Notes: a model not told the origin generated them from the sequence alone. Shown: positions 45,646 to 56,165, counted from the first letter of the stretch. The stretch: DNA of 64,000 bases from Dermanyssus gallinae (GCA_003439945.1 QVRM01002104.1:202501-266500); one strand, 5' to 3'. Translations and numbers: made by a program.

Positions 45646-46357
45646 TGTCAGGGCCTATACTGGGTTACTAGGAGGAAGACACGGATATTGACCACCACGG
45701 CTGAGGTTTTATTCCATTCGACTCCTTTGCTACTTCGGTACAGCACCGCCTCTCCGGCCTCTCTGAGCACACTCTGCTCCTTCTTCGACCGCGACTCAAC
45801 ACTAACTCTCTTCACTCACTGTAGTGTCGTCCGTTATAACGACTCCAGATTCAAAACCAGCCGCTGTTGCTGCCGCCGTAGCGCTTTCTCCGCTAAGTCG
45901 GCCGCTACTAGCAACGGTCGCTAAGCTATCTCAACCTATATAGGCGCTTATAACGTACAGTTCGGGGCAACGCGGCTTCGGTCCGGGGAACTCTCCAAAA
46001 ATGGTTGGTTCCTACATTGGACCCTTCGTAAATGCGCACACGTTCGCACACTCACTGTAGTGTCGTCCGTTATAACGACTCCAGATTCAAAACCCGCCGC
46101 TGTTGCTGCCGCCGTAGCGCTTTCTCCGCTAAGTCGGCCGCTACTAGCAACGGTCGTTGAGCTATCTCAACCTATATAGGCGCTTATAACGTACAGTTCG
46201 GGGCAACGCGGCTTCGGTCCGGGGAACTCTCCAAAAATGGTTGGTTCCTACATTGGACCCTTCGTAAATGCGCACACGTTCGCAGGGACCCAATTGTCAT
46301 GTTCCCACCGTCGGTGATCAATTACAATGATTAAATATCTAAACGTACAGTCTTACA
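45646..46357 (-). repeat. 3' LTR (712 bp) with internal duplication
   Basis: This LTR is 712 bp long because it contains a perfect-period 236-bp tandem duplication and a further segment that is missing from the other LTR. Both ends match the 5' LTR (TGTCAGGGCCTATACTGGG at 45646, and CAGTCTTACA ending at 46357). Confidence 0.88.
45813..46284. repeat. 236-bp tandem duplication in the LTR
   Basis: Copies at 45813-46048 and 46049-46284 are nearly identical. The unit contains the CTATATAGGCGC word, a possible TATA-type promoter core. Confidence 0.92.
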
Positions 46358-46555
46358 TTCGGCATATCTGCTACAGTCGCTGCCCTCAGCGACGATAACC
46401 TATCATCAGGCGTACACATTCATTTATTCATGCAAGGTTTCAATCCTCCTCTCCTCTCATATCTTATGTTGGAAATGTGCGAAATAACGAAAAATACCTA
46501 TAAACATGATTATTCCGATCAACTAGACACCTTTCTTTCTAATAATTATGCCTAC

Positions 46556-46985
46556 TAACGTTCGGCTTCTGCAGTTCGCTGCGGTTTCAATCTCGCTAAT
46601 TGTCAACGCATCGATCGTAATATCTCTCTCACTCGTCTTTTTTCATTTGAATTTGAGCATGCACTCCGGGATTTCTCTTTTATGCAACAGCGCACACAAT
46701 CGTTTCCCATGTGTTTGCGCTCGTTCTGGTGACGATGTCTCCTTAGCTCCTCGCGCATAATTAGTTCGCACTGTTCTAATGTGTTCGCACGCCGACAGAT
46801 CGCTCGACATAACGTTCCGGCTTCCTTGCGAAGTTCCGCTTGCGTTTCACATCTCGTTCAATCTCGCTATGCTGTCCCTGCATCGATCGTGATTGGATCT
46901 TCCTTCGTCGACGACTCGTCTTTTTTTTTCATTTTGAGTTGCATTTTGAGCAGGGTAACGCAGCTCCGGGGAATTTCCTACTAGC
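46556..46985. repeat. Diverged tandem duplication around the gag stop
   Basis: Sequence at 46556-46690 resembles 46810-46985 (shared GCATCGATCGT and ACTCGTCTTTTTTTCATTT-type words, offset about 270-280 bp). The 3' end of gag and its flank were apparently duplicated. Confidence 0.6.
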
Positions 46986-47939
46986 GGTAGTACAATTTAT
47001 CGCATAATGGCCGCGTTGGTTGCATCGGAAACAGCGTACCAGAGCATCTCGATCTGCTCTGCCACTCTCACGATAAGCGTTCACGGTCGGGCCGCCACTC
47101 AATGGACCCAGTCGCTGTTGTGGTCGTTGTCGTTCTTGCTGAGGCTGCTGCTGTCGTACGCCACCTCCGGCGGTTCCCCTGTGCATGCCGATGTTAAACT
47201 GCCTCGACGCTCTCATCTGTTGCTGTTGTTGTATCATCATCGGGCACCTGTCTCTGCGGTGTCCCGCCTGGCGGCATCGATAACAGACCGGTTTAGGTCT
47301 GGCCCCTCCACCTGCGGCACCGCCCACTCTAGCCGCGCCGCCAACGATCATAGTCTGGCGCCGGGTCTGCAATTCCATCGCGTCGTGTATGTCATGAATC
47401 AATGCGGACACGCTGCTATGTTGACGAGCAGCAATACCCTGTATGACAACCTCGAACTCTGGGCGCAGTCCGGCCAACACACTAGCCTTGATTTCGCCGG
47501 CCGACAATGATAGTTTTAGCGCCAGTGCTTCCACTCTGCGTGCGAAGCAACCCAACGATTCCTGTCGTTGTTGCGTATACGAGGCCAGTTGGTCCACCAG
47601 GCGGTTTCTATCTAACTCGCGAGTAAACGCGGCAAGAAACGCTTCCTTCCACGCTTCGTAGGACTCGCAGCCATGTCCATGCGTTGAGTGCCAAATACGT
47701 GCTTTACCGACAAGCTTGTTGATGATCACCCGACGGGTCTCACTCCATGACCATCCGCCGGTCTCCTTCGCGATCTCAAACAGCCGGATCCATTCCTCCG
47801 CTGAAATGCCATCGCTTTCTGGGAACCTCTTCACTTGGCCACTGACTTCGCTGGCCGTCTCGATCCGCATTGCCACGCTCGATTCAGTCCCCTTCTTTGT
47901 CGTCAACTGGGTCACCATAGCCTGCATTGCATCTGCCAT
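46929..47939 (-). CDS. Retrotransposon Gag polyprotein with two CCHC zinc knuckles
   Basis: The intact frame of 336 residues has a capsid-like region at about 38-190, with the EEWIRLFEIAKE, GKARIWHS and ESLGCFARRVEAL words seen in the Retrotrans_gag family. A glycine/arginine linker follows, then zinc knuckles at C219-C232 (CYRCRQAGHRRDRC) and C303-C316 (CFRCNQRGHYAINC). A lone C-x2-C at 330-333 looks like a third knuckle cut off by the stop. Gag packages the element RNA and forms the particle. A second frame at 47884-48090 (MEEARTQCC.. to ..MKGDGRC) overlaps the start and probably encodes the true N-terminus, separated by one frameshift. The gene is GC-rich compared with its surroundings. 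Confidence 0.85.
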   Translation of the reverse strand: MADAMQAMVTQLTTKKGTESSVAMRIETASEVSGQVKRFPESDGISAEEWIRLFEIAKETGGWSWSETRRVIINKLVGKARIWHSTHGHGCESYEAWKEAFLAAFTRELDRNRLVDQLASYTQQRQESLGCFARRVEALALKLSLSAGEIKASVLAGLRPEFEVVIQGIAARQHSSVSALIHDIHDAMELQTRRQTMIVGGAARVGGAAGGGARPKPVCYRCRQAGHRRDRCPMMIQQQQQMRASRQFNIGMHRGTAGGGVRQQQPQQERQRPQQRLGPLSGGPTVNAYRESGRADRDALVRCFRCNQRGHYAINCTTASRKFPGAALPCSKCNSK

Positions 47940-48289
47940 CGCCCTTCATCGAACTCATGATTTCGGCCAGCATCTCCATAGTTGTCGGCGTTCCGCCGGC
48001 GTTATTAGCCATCTCTGTACCGGCACTGGTTTTGCTTGATAACCTTAACTTCTTGCTGCCACTGCAACACTGCGTGCGCGCTTCTTCCACGACACGCGAC
48101 GACTAATTCACGAACACCCGGTCGATCTTCACTCGCGACGACTCCACCTCACCGCAGCAGCAACAACCTAAACTCTGCCTGCAGCACCACACTCAGTCCT
48201 GTTTAGCACTATTCCACCTTGCTGCTCTTCGCCGTGGACTCGACACCTTCGTTGTGCCTCTCGATCAATCCGGTCCGTGTTGCCCCTCA

Positions 48290-48307
48290 AAAACCCCACT
48301 TCTGAAG
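48290..48307 (-). other. Possible primer binding site
   Basis: Directly inside the 5' LTR the minus strand reads CTTCAGAAGTGGGGTTTT. This resembles the TCAGAAGTGGGAT-type primer sites complementary to leucine tRNA used by many gypsy-group elements. The match is partial and was made from memory. Confidence 0.4.
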
Positions 48308-48503
48308 TGTCAGGGCCTATACTGGGTTACTTCAACACTAACTCTCTTCACTCACTGTAGTGTCGTCCGTTATAACGACTCTAGATTCAAAACCCGTTGC
48401 TGTTGCTGCCGCCGTGGCGCTTTCTCCGCTAAGTTCGCCGCTACTAGCAACGGTCGCTAAGCTATATCAACCTATATAGGCGCTTATAACTTACAGTCTT
48501 ACA
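48308..48503 (-). repeat. 5' LTR (196 bp)
   Basis: It shares both ends and the CACTGTAGTGTCGTCCGTT core with the 3' LTR. It lacks about 130 bp near one end and the whole tandem-duplicated second half. The deletion joins at ACTTACAGT, close to the ACGTACAGT words that border the missing part in the other LTR. Confidence 0.88.
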
Positions 48504-48554
48504 CTACTTAGAGATAATGAAGATTTATTCACTGATATTACTGTGGGTGAACAA

Positions 48555-48950
48555 TAGTTTTATTATAATTTAGAAGAATATATATAATGCTTCACGGCGT
48601 TGCTGCTCGTCGACCTAGTTGCTCCTTCTGCGCGCCGTAGCCGCTCTATCGCTCATGCCCGTGAGGAAGTTCTGCCCGCCCCCTGGCGCGAAGGTCCGGG
48701 TCAATACAGTCTCTCATAGTTCCGAGCACTGAGGTCGCGTTACCTCTTTGGATCTCCAGGGACGGTCGCTGGGAGAAGAAGGCGTGCGCCCTCTTGACCA
48801 TCGTCGCCTGCCGTAACGCGTCGCCAACCCGAGAGATCAATGCTACCGTGGGGGGCCCAGGGCCACCCATCGTCTCAAACGCGAATGGCGAAAAGTGGTG
48901 CGCCCGACTTAGGTCCGCATATTTTTTTATAATATCTTTGAGGTCTCAGC
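48555..48950 (-). mobile_element. Endonuclease-type LINE 3' fragment nested in the CR1-like element
   Basis: The minus-strand peptide reads HFSPFAFETMGGPGPPTVAL, then AFFSQRPSLEIQRGNATSVL, matching the tail of the LINE at 53.4-54.8 kb (LFSPLAFETLGGPGLL and LLQRLSLDVQRGNAASV). It ends with AT-rich 3' sequence and splits the CR1-like endonuclease frame just before its SDH motif. Confidence 0.65.
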
Positions 48951-48989
48951 TCGCGAAACGGCAGTCCCCGGGCGGGACGCGCCGGAACC

Positions 48990-49890
48990 GACAAGGGAAG
49001 GGGTCAGAGAGTGAATATCGAGTAAAGTCCGACCATCTGGCCGTATCATTAAAAATATCCACAAAAAGGCAAGAGCGTAATGAATTTCCATCATCAAGCT
49101 TCTTTAACACTGACTATAATCCGTCTCCCGTGAATCCATTGTCAAACCTGTGCGCAAGAAAGGCCCTAGAGCAACTGCTAAAAATTACCGACCTATTGCC
49201 CAGTGTGTTATCCCCTACGTGCCCATGGAGAAAATAGTTGTTGATTGCATCTATAATTTCTTATCCTCCAACAACTTTTAGACAATGAGCAACACGGATT
49301 CACTAAGGGACGATCGACGGCAACCCAATTATTGGAGGTCTCTTATGACTGGCGCAAAATCACGGATCTCAGCTCCACGCCGTTTACTTTGTCTTCACGC
49401 GTGCTTTCAACCGTGTTGACCACCAAATTTTAATAACATAGATGGCATCGCTAGGGATCGGACTACTCCACGTCCCTATGGAGTCCCGCAAGCTTCCTGC
49501 CTAGAGCCGCTTTTGTATGCTAATTTTGGTCAAGACCTCAAACTTGTCCTTGGCAAACTCGATGTGATTTGCATGCTGACGATTTAAATATATGCGTTGA
49601 ATTCAAGAGCGACAAAAACAAGGCCGAGTTCTAGAAGGCAATTGATTCTGTGATACTATGAGCCCGCTTGAATAGAATGGAAATATTCACTTCTAAATGT
49701 GCCGTGCTGAAAACAATCAAGGACGACACTGCACATTGTATGAACGGCCATAGTATGTATAACCGAAGTGTCAACATACAAAGACCTAGGTGTTACATTG
49801 GATTGTCAAATGGAGTACACAACTCATAACGCCGAAGTTTTAAAATCTGCGTCCCGCCTGCGTAAGTGTATGCACCTCTATGCTTAAAGT
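48990..49890 (+). mobile_element. CR1-like LINE, end of endonuclease and reverse transcriptase (3' part)
   Basis: The plus strand resumes with SDHLAVSLKI (the endonuclease SDH motif), then a jump to SIVKPVRKKGPRATAKNYRP, DNEQHGFTKGRSTATQLLEV (fingers), VFTRAFNRVDHQIL (motif A with D replaced), GVPQASCLEPLLYA (motif B) and a region after motif C with STYKDLGVTLDCQMEYTTH. Frameshifts and a stop at the catalytic YADD place show it is dead. About 200 residues between endonuclease and RT are missing. Confidence 0.7.
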
Positions 49891-50503
49891 TCAAAATAAC
49901 AGCAATGCGATAACGCCGTCTTTTTTGCACCACCAAAAACCGGAACACTATGCAAAAAATATATTTGCATTTTAAATTTCAAATACCAAAGGCGCGCATC
50001 ACTACAGTTACCCTTTGTAACGGGCAACGCAATTTTAGATCGTTCCGTTTAGTGTATAGTCCAGAAACGATTTGTTTGAAAATCCGAATGCATCGACGAG
50101 ACGAAACGTGCCAGTACATCTTGTTAATACACTCTATCTAGGTCGTTGTCACGCTAGAACGGCGTAATCTTGAAGATGTCCACTATACAAGCACTGCATG
50201 CACACTCAAGACGGCACCCTAGCTAAAAGAAGATCGCAGCTTATTTCGCTTCCAATAATGTGTTTATTATTAGCATTAATTTTCTTAAAACTTTTACTAC
50301 AACGTTGCAGCAATTAGCGTAATTGAATAGTCAGATTTATTATCACACATGTTGTGTAGAAAAAGTACAGTTAAAATATATGCATATGTATACATACACA
50401 CATTTGGATCTATAAAATAATAGATATGTAAAAGCTATGACGCGAGCTTGGTTGTTTAGACTAGCTAGAGACGGGATTAGGGTGCAGGAGGCAGCATGTT
50501 ATC

Positions 50504-50802
50504 TTTTTTTTTTTTTTTTTTTTTTTTTTAACGCTCTGACAACTACATTTTAGACGCTCGTAATGGGCTAAGTTGCCTGTGGCACGATAGCGTCTAAATG
50601 CATCTATCGTCATCGCGTTCTCGTACTGGAATTATATAGGCTTTCTCCAGCAGAGGTATGTAGCAGCAAGGCAATGACAACCACGTCCAACAAATTCTAC
50701 CAGCACGACCAGGGCTCGAACTAGCGATGTTTTGCTAACCGTGGTTGCCATGGCAACGCCCCGTTTCGAACGGTGCGTTAGCCGCCTAAGCCACCGCCGC
50801 TA
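50504..50802 (-). mobile_element. tRNA-derived SINE, family 2, copy B
   Basis: On the minus strand a tRNA-like head has A box TGGCTTAGGCGG and B box AGTTCGAGCCC. A body follows with AGAAAGCCTATATAATTCC and a 3' tail of about 25 A residues (the T run at 50504-50528). The long pure tail suggests it is younger than the copy at 2868-3147 and that a poly-A-recognising LINE moved it. Confidence 0.8.
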
Positions 50803-50819
50803 CAAAACCGCAAGGCAGT

Positions 50820-51016
50820 TTACAACGCTGACACACACAAGAGTCTGAGGGATCATGGAACCCGGACGTCGCGCACAGCACGTGGTGGAAACCATGCACG
50901 GCGAACCTAGTCACCACATGGCGGTTAGATCGGCTCGGCCCTTTCCAGGCCTGGTTTTGCTTTGCTCCTTTGTTAAAGAAATCCGCATCAATTTCAGCAA
51001 AATTTCTTTGCAGCAA
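50820..51016 (-). mobile_element. LINE C-terminal zinc-knuckle fragment, copy 3
   Basis: The minus-strand peptide RHVVTRFAVHGFHHVLCATS and CVCQRCKLPCG match the fragments at 27364-27660 and 33037-33264. It stops directly at the SINE copy, so the two may have inserted one into the other. Confidence 0.6.
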
Positions 51017-51189
51017 TTAATTTGTGCGTCCACACATATAAAATGACAGTTTTGAATGGGAGTTTCCCAGTTTCTTCGTTATGTTCGAGTACAAGTATTA
51101 GGTGTAGGTGTCGTATACATAGTTGTCATGTTGGTTTTCCTTGATTTCTTTCGAGCAGCATTTTCAAATGTGACACACAATAATTAAAA

Positions 51190-51429
51190 TGTGGTGCACG
51201 AATACTGCTCGAATAGGAGATGTTGGAGTGACGTCGCCGTTTCTCTTGATGTAGTGAATGATTTTTTTAGGGGACTAACTGGAAAATGCGGTTGCACACA
51301 CGGACACCATGGCAGGAAGTCCCTGCAAGTGTGGGTCGGGAGTGTGGGGCTCCAACCCACTAAAAACCAGTCATGTCCCCGTCTCTCAACTGACTGGGAA
51401 CTACTTACGCATGCATTAAACAGTCAGAA
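51190..51429. other. Unassigned sequence
   Basis: No feature recognised between the repeat arm and the LINE end. Confidence 0.35.
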
Positions 51430-53360
51430 GGGGCGAGTCTTCTTACTCCTGGCGAAAGTTGTCCCAGAGAGCCGCAGGGAATCGCAGAAGTCGCAGCTTG
51501 TTGGCCGCTGTCTTAGCTTGTAAAATCTTGTTAAAAACCGCTGTTGTCAGGTTCCAGTGTTCCAGGGATTCCGTCATCTTCAGAACGACGTCGCTGTTCC
51601 GCCCATGCGGGGCACGCCAGAGCTGTGTGCGCTGGGGTGTCCTCGAGTCCATTGCCGCAATGGACGCACGTGGGGCTGGGGGCCTTCCCGATCCTGAATA
51701 GGTACGACTGAAAGTCGTCGTGCCCCGCTAAACTCTGGGTGGTGTGGAAGGTGAGCTCCCCACCGGGCCGGTACAGCCAGTCTCTGATGTTAGGGACCAG
51801 CTTGCGGAGACTGGCACCTGGGTCCCTCTCCGCCAGGCCATCCCACTCCCCCTGCCATAGCTGCAATGTGTGTTGCCGTGCCTCTTCCTTCTTAAGGCTC
51901 TGGTCGCCCCACAAGCGGCGGCGCTCTTCTGCCTTCAGGTCCCATGGAATAGTGCCCGCGAGCACGAGCGCCGCGACCGTGCTAACCGTGCGGTACGCCA
52001 TGGTAACCCTAAGGCACCTGGGTCCCTCTCCGCCAGGCCATCCCACTTCCCCTGCCATAGCTGCAATGTGTGTTGCCGTGCCTCTTCCTTCTTAAGGCTC
52101 TGGTTGCCCCACAGGCGGCGGCGCTCTTCTGCCTTCAGGTCCCATGGAATAGTGCCCGCGAGCACGAGCGCCGCGACTGTGCTAACCGTGCGGTACGCCA
52201 TGGTGACCCTAAGGCACCTGGGTCCCTCTCCACCAGGCCATCCCACTCCCCCTGCGATAGCTGCAATGCGTGTTGCCGTGCCTCTTCCTTCTTAGGGCTC
52301 TGGTCGCCCCACAGGCGGCGGCGCTCTTCTGCCTTCAGGTCCCATGAAATAGTGCCCGCGAGCACGAGCGCCGTGACTGTGCTAACCGTGCGGTACGCCA
52401 TGATGACCCTAAGGCACCTGGGTCCCTCTTCGCCAGGCCATCCCACTCCCCCTGCCATAGCTGCAATGTGTGTTGCCGTGCCTCTTCCTTCTTAAGGCTC
52501 TGGTCGCCCCACAGGCGGCGGCGCTCTTCTGCCTTCAGGTCCCATGGAATAGTGCCCGCGAGCACGCGCGCCGCGACTGTGCTAACCGTGCGGTACGCCA
52601 TGGTGACCCTAAGGCATCTGGGTCTCTCTCCGCCAGGCCATCACACTCCCCCTGCCATAGCTGCAATGTGTGTTGCCGTGCCTCTTCCTTCTTAAGGCTC
52701 TTGTCGCCCCACAGGCGGCGGCGCTCTTCTGCCTTCAGGTCCCATGGAATAGTGCCCGCGAGCACGAGCGCCGCGACCGTGCTAACCGTGCGGTACGCCA
52801 TGGTGACCCTAAGGCACCTGGGTCCCTCTCCGCCAGGCCATCCCACTCCCCCTGCGATAGCTGCAATGCGTGTTGCCGTGCCTCTTCCTTCTTCGGGCTC
52901 TGGTCGCCCCACAGGCGGCGGCGCTCTTCTGCCTTCAGGTCCCACGAAATAGTGCCCGCGAGCACGAGCGCCGCGACTGTGCTAACCATGCGGTACGCCA
53001 TGGTGACCCTAAGGCACCTGGGTCCCTCTCCGCCAGGCCATCCCACTCCCCCTGCCATCCCACTCCCCCTGCCATCCCACTCCCCCTGCCATAGCTGCAA
53101 TGTGTGTTGCCGTGCTTCTTCCTTCTTAAGGCTCTGGTCGCCCCACAGGCGGCGGCGCTCTTCTGCCTTCAGGTCCCATGGAATAATGCCCGCGAGCACG
53201 CGCGCCGCGACTGTGCTAACCGTGCGGTACGCCATGGTGACCCTAAGGGCTCCGACCCGTTGAGCCCGCCGTAAGCGGGCTCTATTTGCCTTGGTCTTCA
53301 GAGCGTTGGTAGGCCAGGCCGGAGTCCCGTATAGGGCGGCTGGCTCGGCCACGGACATAA
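51430..53360 (-). mobile_element. R1-like LINE C-terminal region disrupted by tandem amplification
   Basis: On the minus strand the ORF enters with SVAEPAALYGTPAW, RLRRAQRVGALRVTMAYRTV and VLAGTIPWDLKAEERRRLWG. After the repeat array it continues LVPNIRDWLYRPGGELTFHT, TQSLAGHDDFQSYLFRIGKA and CVHCGNGLEDTPAHTALACP, the CCHC zinc finger of R1/jockey-type LINE C-termini, then EHWNLTTAVFNKIL to a stop near 51443. A frameshift lies near 51590. The amplified 200-bp unit is not a multiple of three, so no continuous product is possible. Confidence 0.75.
51811..53247. repeat. Seven-copy 200-bp tandem array inside a LINE ORF
   Basis: Units start at 51811, 52011, 52211, 52411, 52611, 52811 and 53011. 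Each is exactly 200 bp except the last (234 bp), which contains two extra copies of a 17-bp subunit CATCCCACTCCCCCTGC. Units differ by only a few substitutions each. Each encodes, in a different frame, the segment YRTVSTVAALVLAG to GEWDGLAERDP. Confidence 0.95.
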
Positions 53361-53370
53361 TAATTCTTCT

Positions 53371-54780
53371 TCTTTTTTTTTTAATGGACCGACATAGCCC
53401 GTCGGAAAATTTATTTACCCATGTTGTCTGTTATTATAATGTGTCACATAACGAACTGAAATCAAACAACTCAAGGCTCTAGGTCCAAGATGGGGCTGGT
53501 CCACCTGGCCAAAGTTCCTCTCACCGACGCAGCGTTCCCCCTCTGGACGTCTAACGACAAGCGCTGCAGTAAGTGCTCCCCCGCTCTTTTGTCTCCTGTA
53601 GCAACCACCAATCTTCTCCCGACGTCTCTGAGTAATTTTTTGGTAAGCAACCCTGGTCCCCCCAACGTCTCAAAAGCTAGAGGTGAGAACAAGTGGGGAT
53701 AGTCCAGGCTTGAGTACTTCCTGCACTTAGCTGTTTCCGCTAAGGCAACCGCATGCCCAGGGCAGGTTGCGCCTGTACCGACCCTTGAAGGGGCTAAAGA
53801 GTCGGTAACAGTCGCATCCCACACCAGCATCTGGCCCCGATCGAATGGGGTCAGAGTTATCCGTCAGGCCTTTTTCAGTCATCTCTGACTAAACCGGGGG
53901 GCTCCAGCACACATGGGTAGCCTGCCAACCTTAATCCTCTGCAGAACGTCTCATTCAGGGCCGAGTGGCGTGCGATCCTGCCTGAACTCTGGGCGCAAGA
54001 AAGACCGTGGTGGCCTAGGGAGTCGACTTCGTCACCACAACCACAGCGATGGGGGGAAACCAGTTCTGCTCCCACTCTCAAACCGACTAATATTCGTGTA
54101 GACGCTTGCACCCGGCGAGGAGACGGCTTGTAACCTCGCTTTGTCAGCGTCGGAAGTTGCTCGGCTCCACAGGTCGCTCCATCGATGGTTGTGTGCCAAA
54201 TCTGACCACGCAGACTGAAGAGAAGGGGTCTCCGAGAAAGCCCCACATAATGCGATGGCTTCACCTTGAGTCTTCTCCAACGTAGATCGGAAATGCGCTA
54301 CAGCCTGGGGGTCTAGGATGGCCTCGATGTTACTGATCGCTGAATGCAGGGAGGCGATATGCGCCGCTACTGAAAGGGAAACTGCCTCGGGGTTCCAACC
54401 CGCCTCTTGCGACCGGTAGTGATGCTTGGGTTAGGGGGTCGCCCCGTAGCCGCAGGTTAAGTAGAGATTCTAACGTGTCGCCTTGCTTTACATTTAGTTC
54501 TTCCAAGTGAGATGAAAAGGCTATACAGTTTACACCTCTGAACAGGTAGTTCAGATTCAAAGCGGAGAAGCACGAGCGTAGAAGATACAATCCCCAATGA
54601 GCGCCAAGCTGAGGGAGGCGGTTGAGACCGTTTCTCTCCATCGCTCGATCGCCAAGGTGAGGTTGTCAGAGGATAAAAGCACCCCTTTCTTCTTCTTGTT
54701 TGTTTAGGGCCGTAGGTGTTTGGCATGAGGCGCGCGAGGCTATTGGCGATCTTTTTCCATCGCGGGGTGTTTTTCATCTT
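53371..54780 (-). mobile_element. Endonuclease-type LINE 3' half with poly-A tail
   Basis: The minus-strand order is AHWGLYLLRSCFSALNLNYL, then TQASLPVARGGLEPRG, RVGAELVSPHRCGCGDEVDS with GHHGLSCAQSSGRIARHSAL (zinc finger and following helix), LEPPGLVRDD, LVWDATVTDSLAPS (endonuclease D), LFSPLAFETLGGPG and last LLQRLSLDVQRGNAASVRG, with a stop near 53471. The 3' end is a poly-A tail (T run at 53371-53383), unlike the (TTA)n-ended relatives at 40 and 43 kb. At least three frameshifts are present. Confidence 0.68.
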
Positions 54781-54789
54781 TTTCCATGG

Positions 54790-56160
54790 CGAGGTGACGT
54801 TTGCTTCACTGCAGGGGCAGCTGGCTTCTCGCTTGGTTTGTTTAAGAACGGTGTTATGATCTTCTATGAACGTTGATAAAAAAACTTCCCTGCAATCGTT
54901 GGTGTTGATTGCAGGTGTGTCAGTTGGCGGTGTTCTGTAACAGCCAAATATAACTAGTCTGACCTCATGGCGCCAAACCGTACACTGTCACAATGTGTCA
55001 ACACAGTGTATGGTTGCCGTGTAGGCGTGTATGCAGTAGCACTAATTAATATATTATATGGTAGACAGACAGAGCTACCGGGCGGGTAGTACAAGTACCA
55101 GTGCCGCCCCCCTGATATCTAGTGAGATACAGGTACCACACCAATATATTAATTTGACCAATATACAATGCTCATGGGACGGGTGTTTACAAGTTGCGAT
55201 CAGCACAGGCCACCCTTGTTACTACACGCAGGCCGGTCTCTCGTTCGCAGCTGTTAACATATGGCCGGTTCGCCACACAGAGCGCTACATACATATATAA
55301 ATATATATATATGTATGTCACTACTCCGTGCGCGTTGACCGGCACATATGCACACGCGCTGGCGAACGCGAAGTCAGCCTACGTGCCCTGTACGTTATCT
55401 CGCACCTGCATGTGGGGCAGACGTCACACGAACGTCGGTCCGGGCGGGCGCCTGCACGTTGTCGATGTGCAAGTGCACGTCAACTTCTCCCACAACACTC
55501 TCCCTCTTGGATGCCGCTCACTGCCACGAGGCCGCGTGGCGACCAAGATGGCCGCGGTAGCGGCGGCGACTACAATGCTATATATGTATCCCTAGGGATA
55601 CATACATATACATTAGCAATCGCCATAGACAGAAACAAGGCGATTTTTGGTGTTTGGTGGTGACCAAAAACGCCGGATCTGCCTATCTGATGATGCACTA
55701 ATATAATGGGCACTAACTTACCCAGCCCGGCTGTTAATAAATAAAAAAAAAAAGAAAAATAATAAGGGGCACTAACTGCACACACGCACAACACTGCACA
55801 ACACTTAAAACACTGGGTTTCTACCTCGGCAGTATCCGACCGGTTGGTCGGTTCGCCGCCGATGTTAACACACTGTTCGAATGCAGGGTTCCACAAAACT
55901 CAAAATTTTCGACGAATTGTTGGCAGCGGTGTGCTGGTGGGGTTGCACTGGGTCGACACCTTGCTGGCACGATGGTCTGTGCGCTTTCCCGGTCAGTTTT
56001 GTCGATATTGTTAGCGAACAACACCGACTGACCGGGAGCGAGCGAAGATGCGACCGTCCGCTGTGGCGGCCGGAGGCAGACTGAGATGAGGCAGACTCTC
56101 TGACGCCCGCCGTAGGTGTTCTGTATCTAGTGCGCAATGTCGAAGAGGGCTTCATTCGCA
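54790..56160. other. Unassigned block, GC-rich centre, absent from the opposite arm
   Basis: A (TA)n tract lies at 55287-55315 and a GC-rich part at 55320-55570. AAGATGGCCGCGG near 55549 is a YY1-like site. The 22-bp perfect palindrome TATGTATCCC.TAGGGATACATA lies at 55583-55604 (one unbroken word in the sequence). Frames at 55865-56215 are not recognised. The block, together with the LINEs before it, has no counterpart in the right arm of the large inverted repeat. Confidence 0.4.
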
Positions 56161-56165
56161 CGTGT

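Larger units (their letters stand above)
45646..48503 (-). mobile_element. Gag-only LTR retrotransposon inserted in the CR1-like LINE
   Basis: The element is bounded by LTRs that begin TGTAAGACTG and end GGCCCTGACA on the minus strand. It is flanked by a CTAC duplication (45642-45645 and 48504-48507). A 4-bp duplication and this gag type fit the Ty3/gypsy group best. Inside there is a gag gene but no protease, reverse transcriptase or integrase: only about 570 bp separate the gag stop from the 3' LTR. It must therefore depend on a related autonomous element, or it has lost pol. The CR1-like frame resumes on the far side (LLRDNEDLFTDITVG), confirming the insertion. Confidence 0.85.
50075..51185. 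repeat. Outer left arm of a large inverted repeat, interrupted
   Basis: Bases 50075-50310 and 51005-51185 match, in order and as reverse complement, 62160-62520. Shared words include CACCCTAGCTAAAA.GAAGATCGCAG, CATGCACACTCAA and ATAAAATGACAGTTTTGAAT. The 700 bp between them hold a SINE and a LINE fragment absent from the other arm. Confidence 0.75.

Noticed and set aside
47007..47510. 167-codon plus-strand frame
   Set aside because: Antisense shadow of the Gag gene.
51739..53263. Series of plus-strand frames (118-197 codons) with repeated words such as RRRRSSAFRSHGIVPAS
   Set aside because: They are antisense readings of the 200-bp repeat in the LINE ORF; the minus strand has the recognisable LINE protein.
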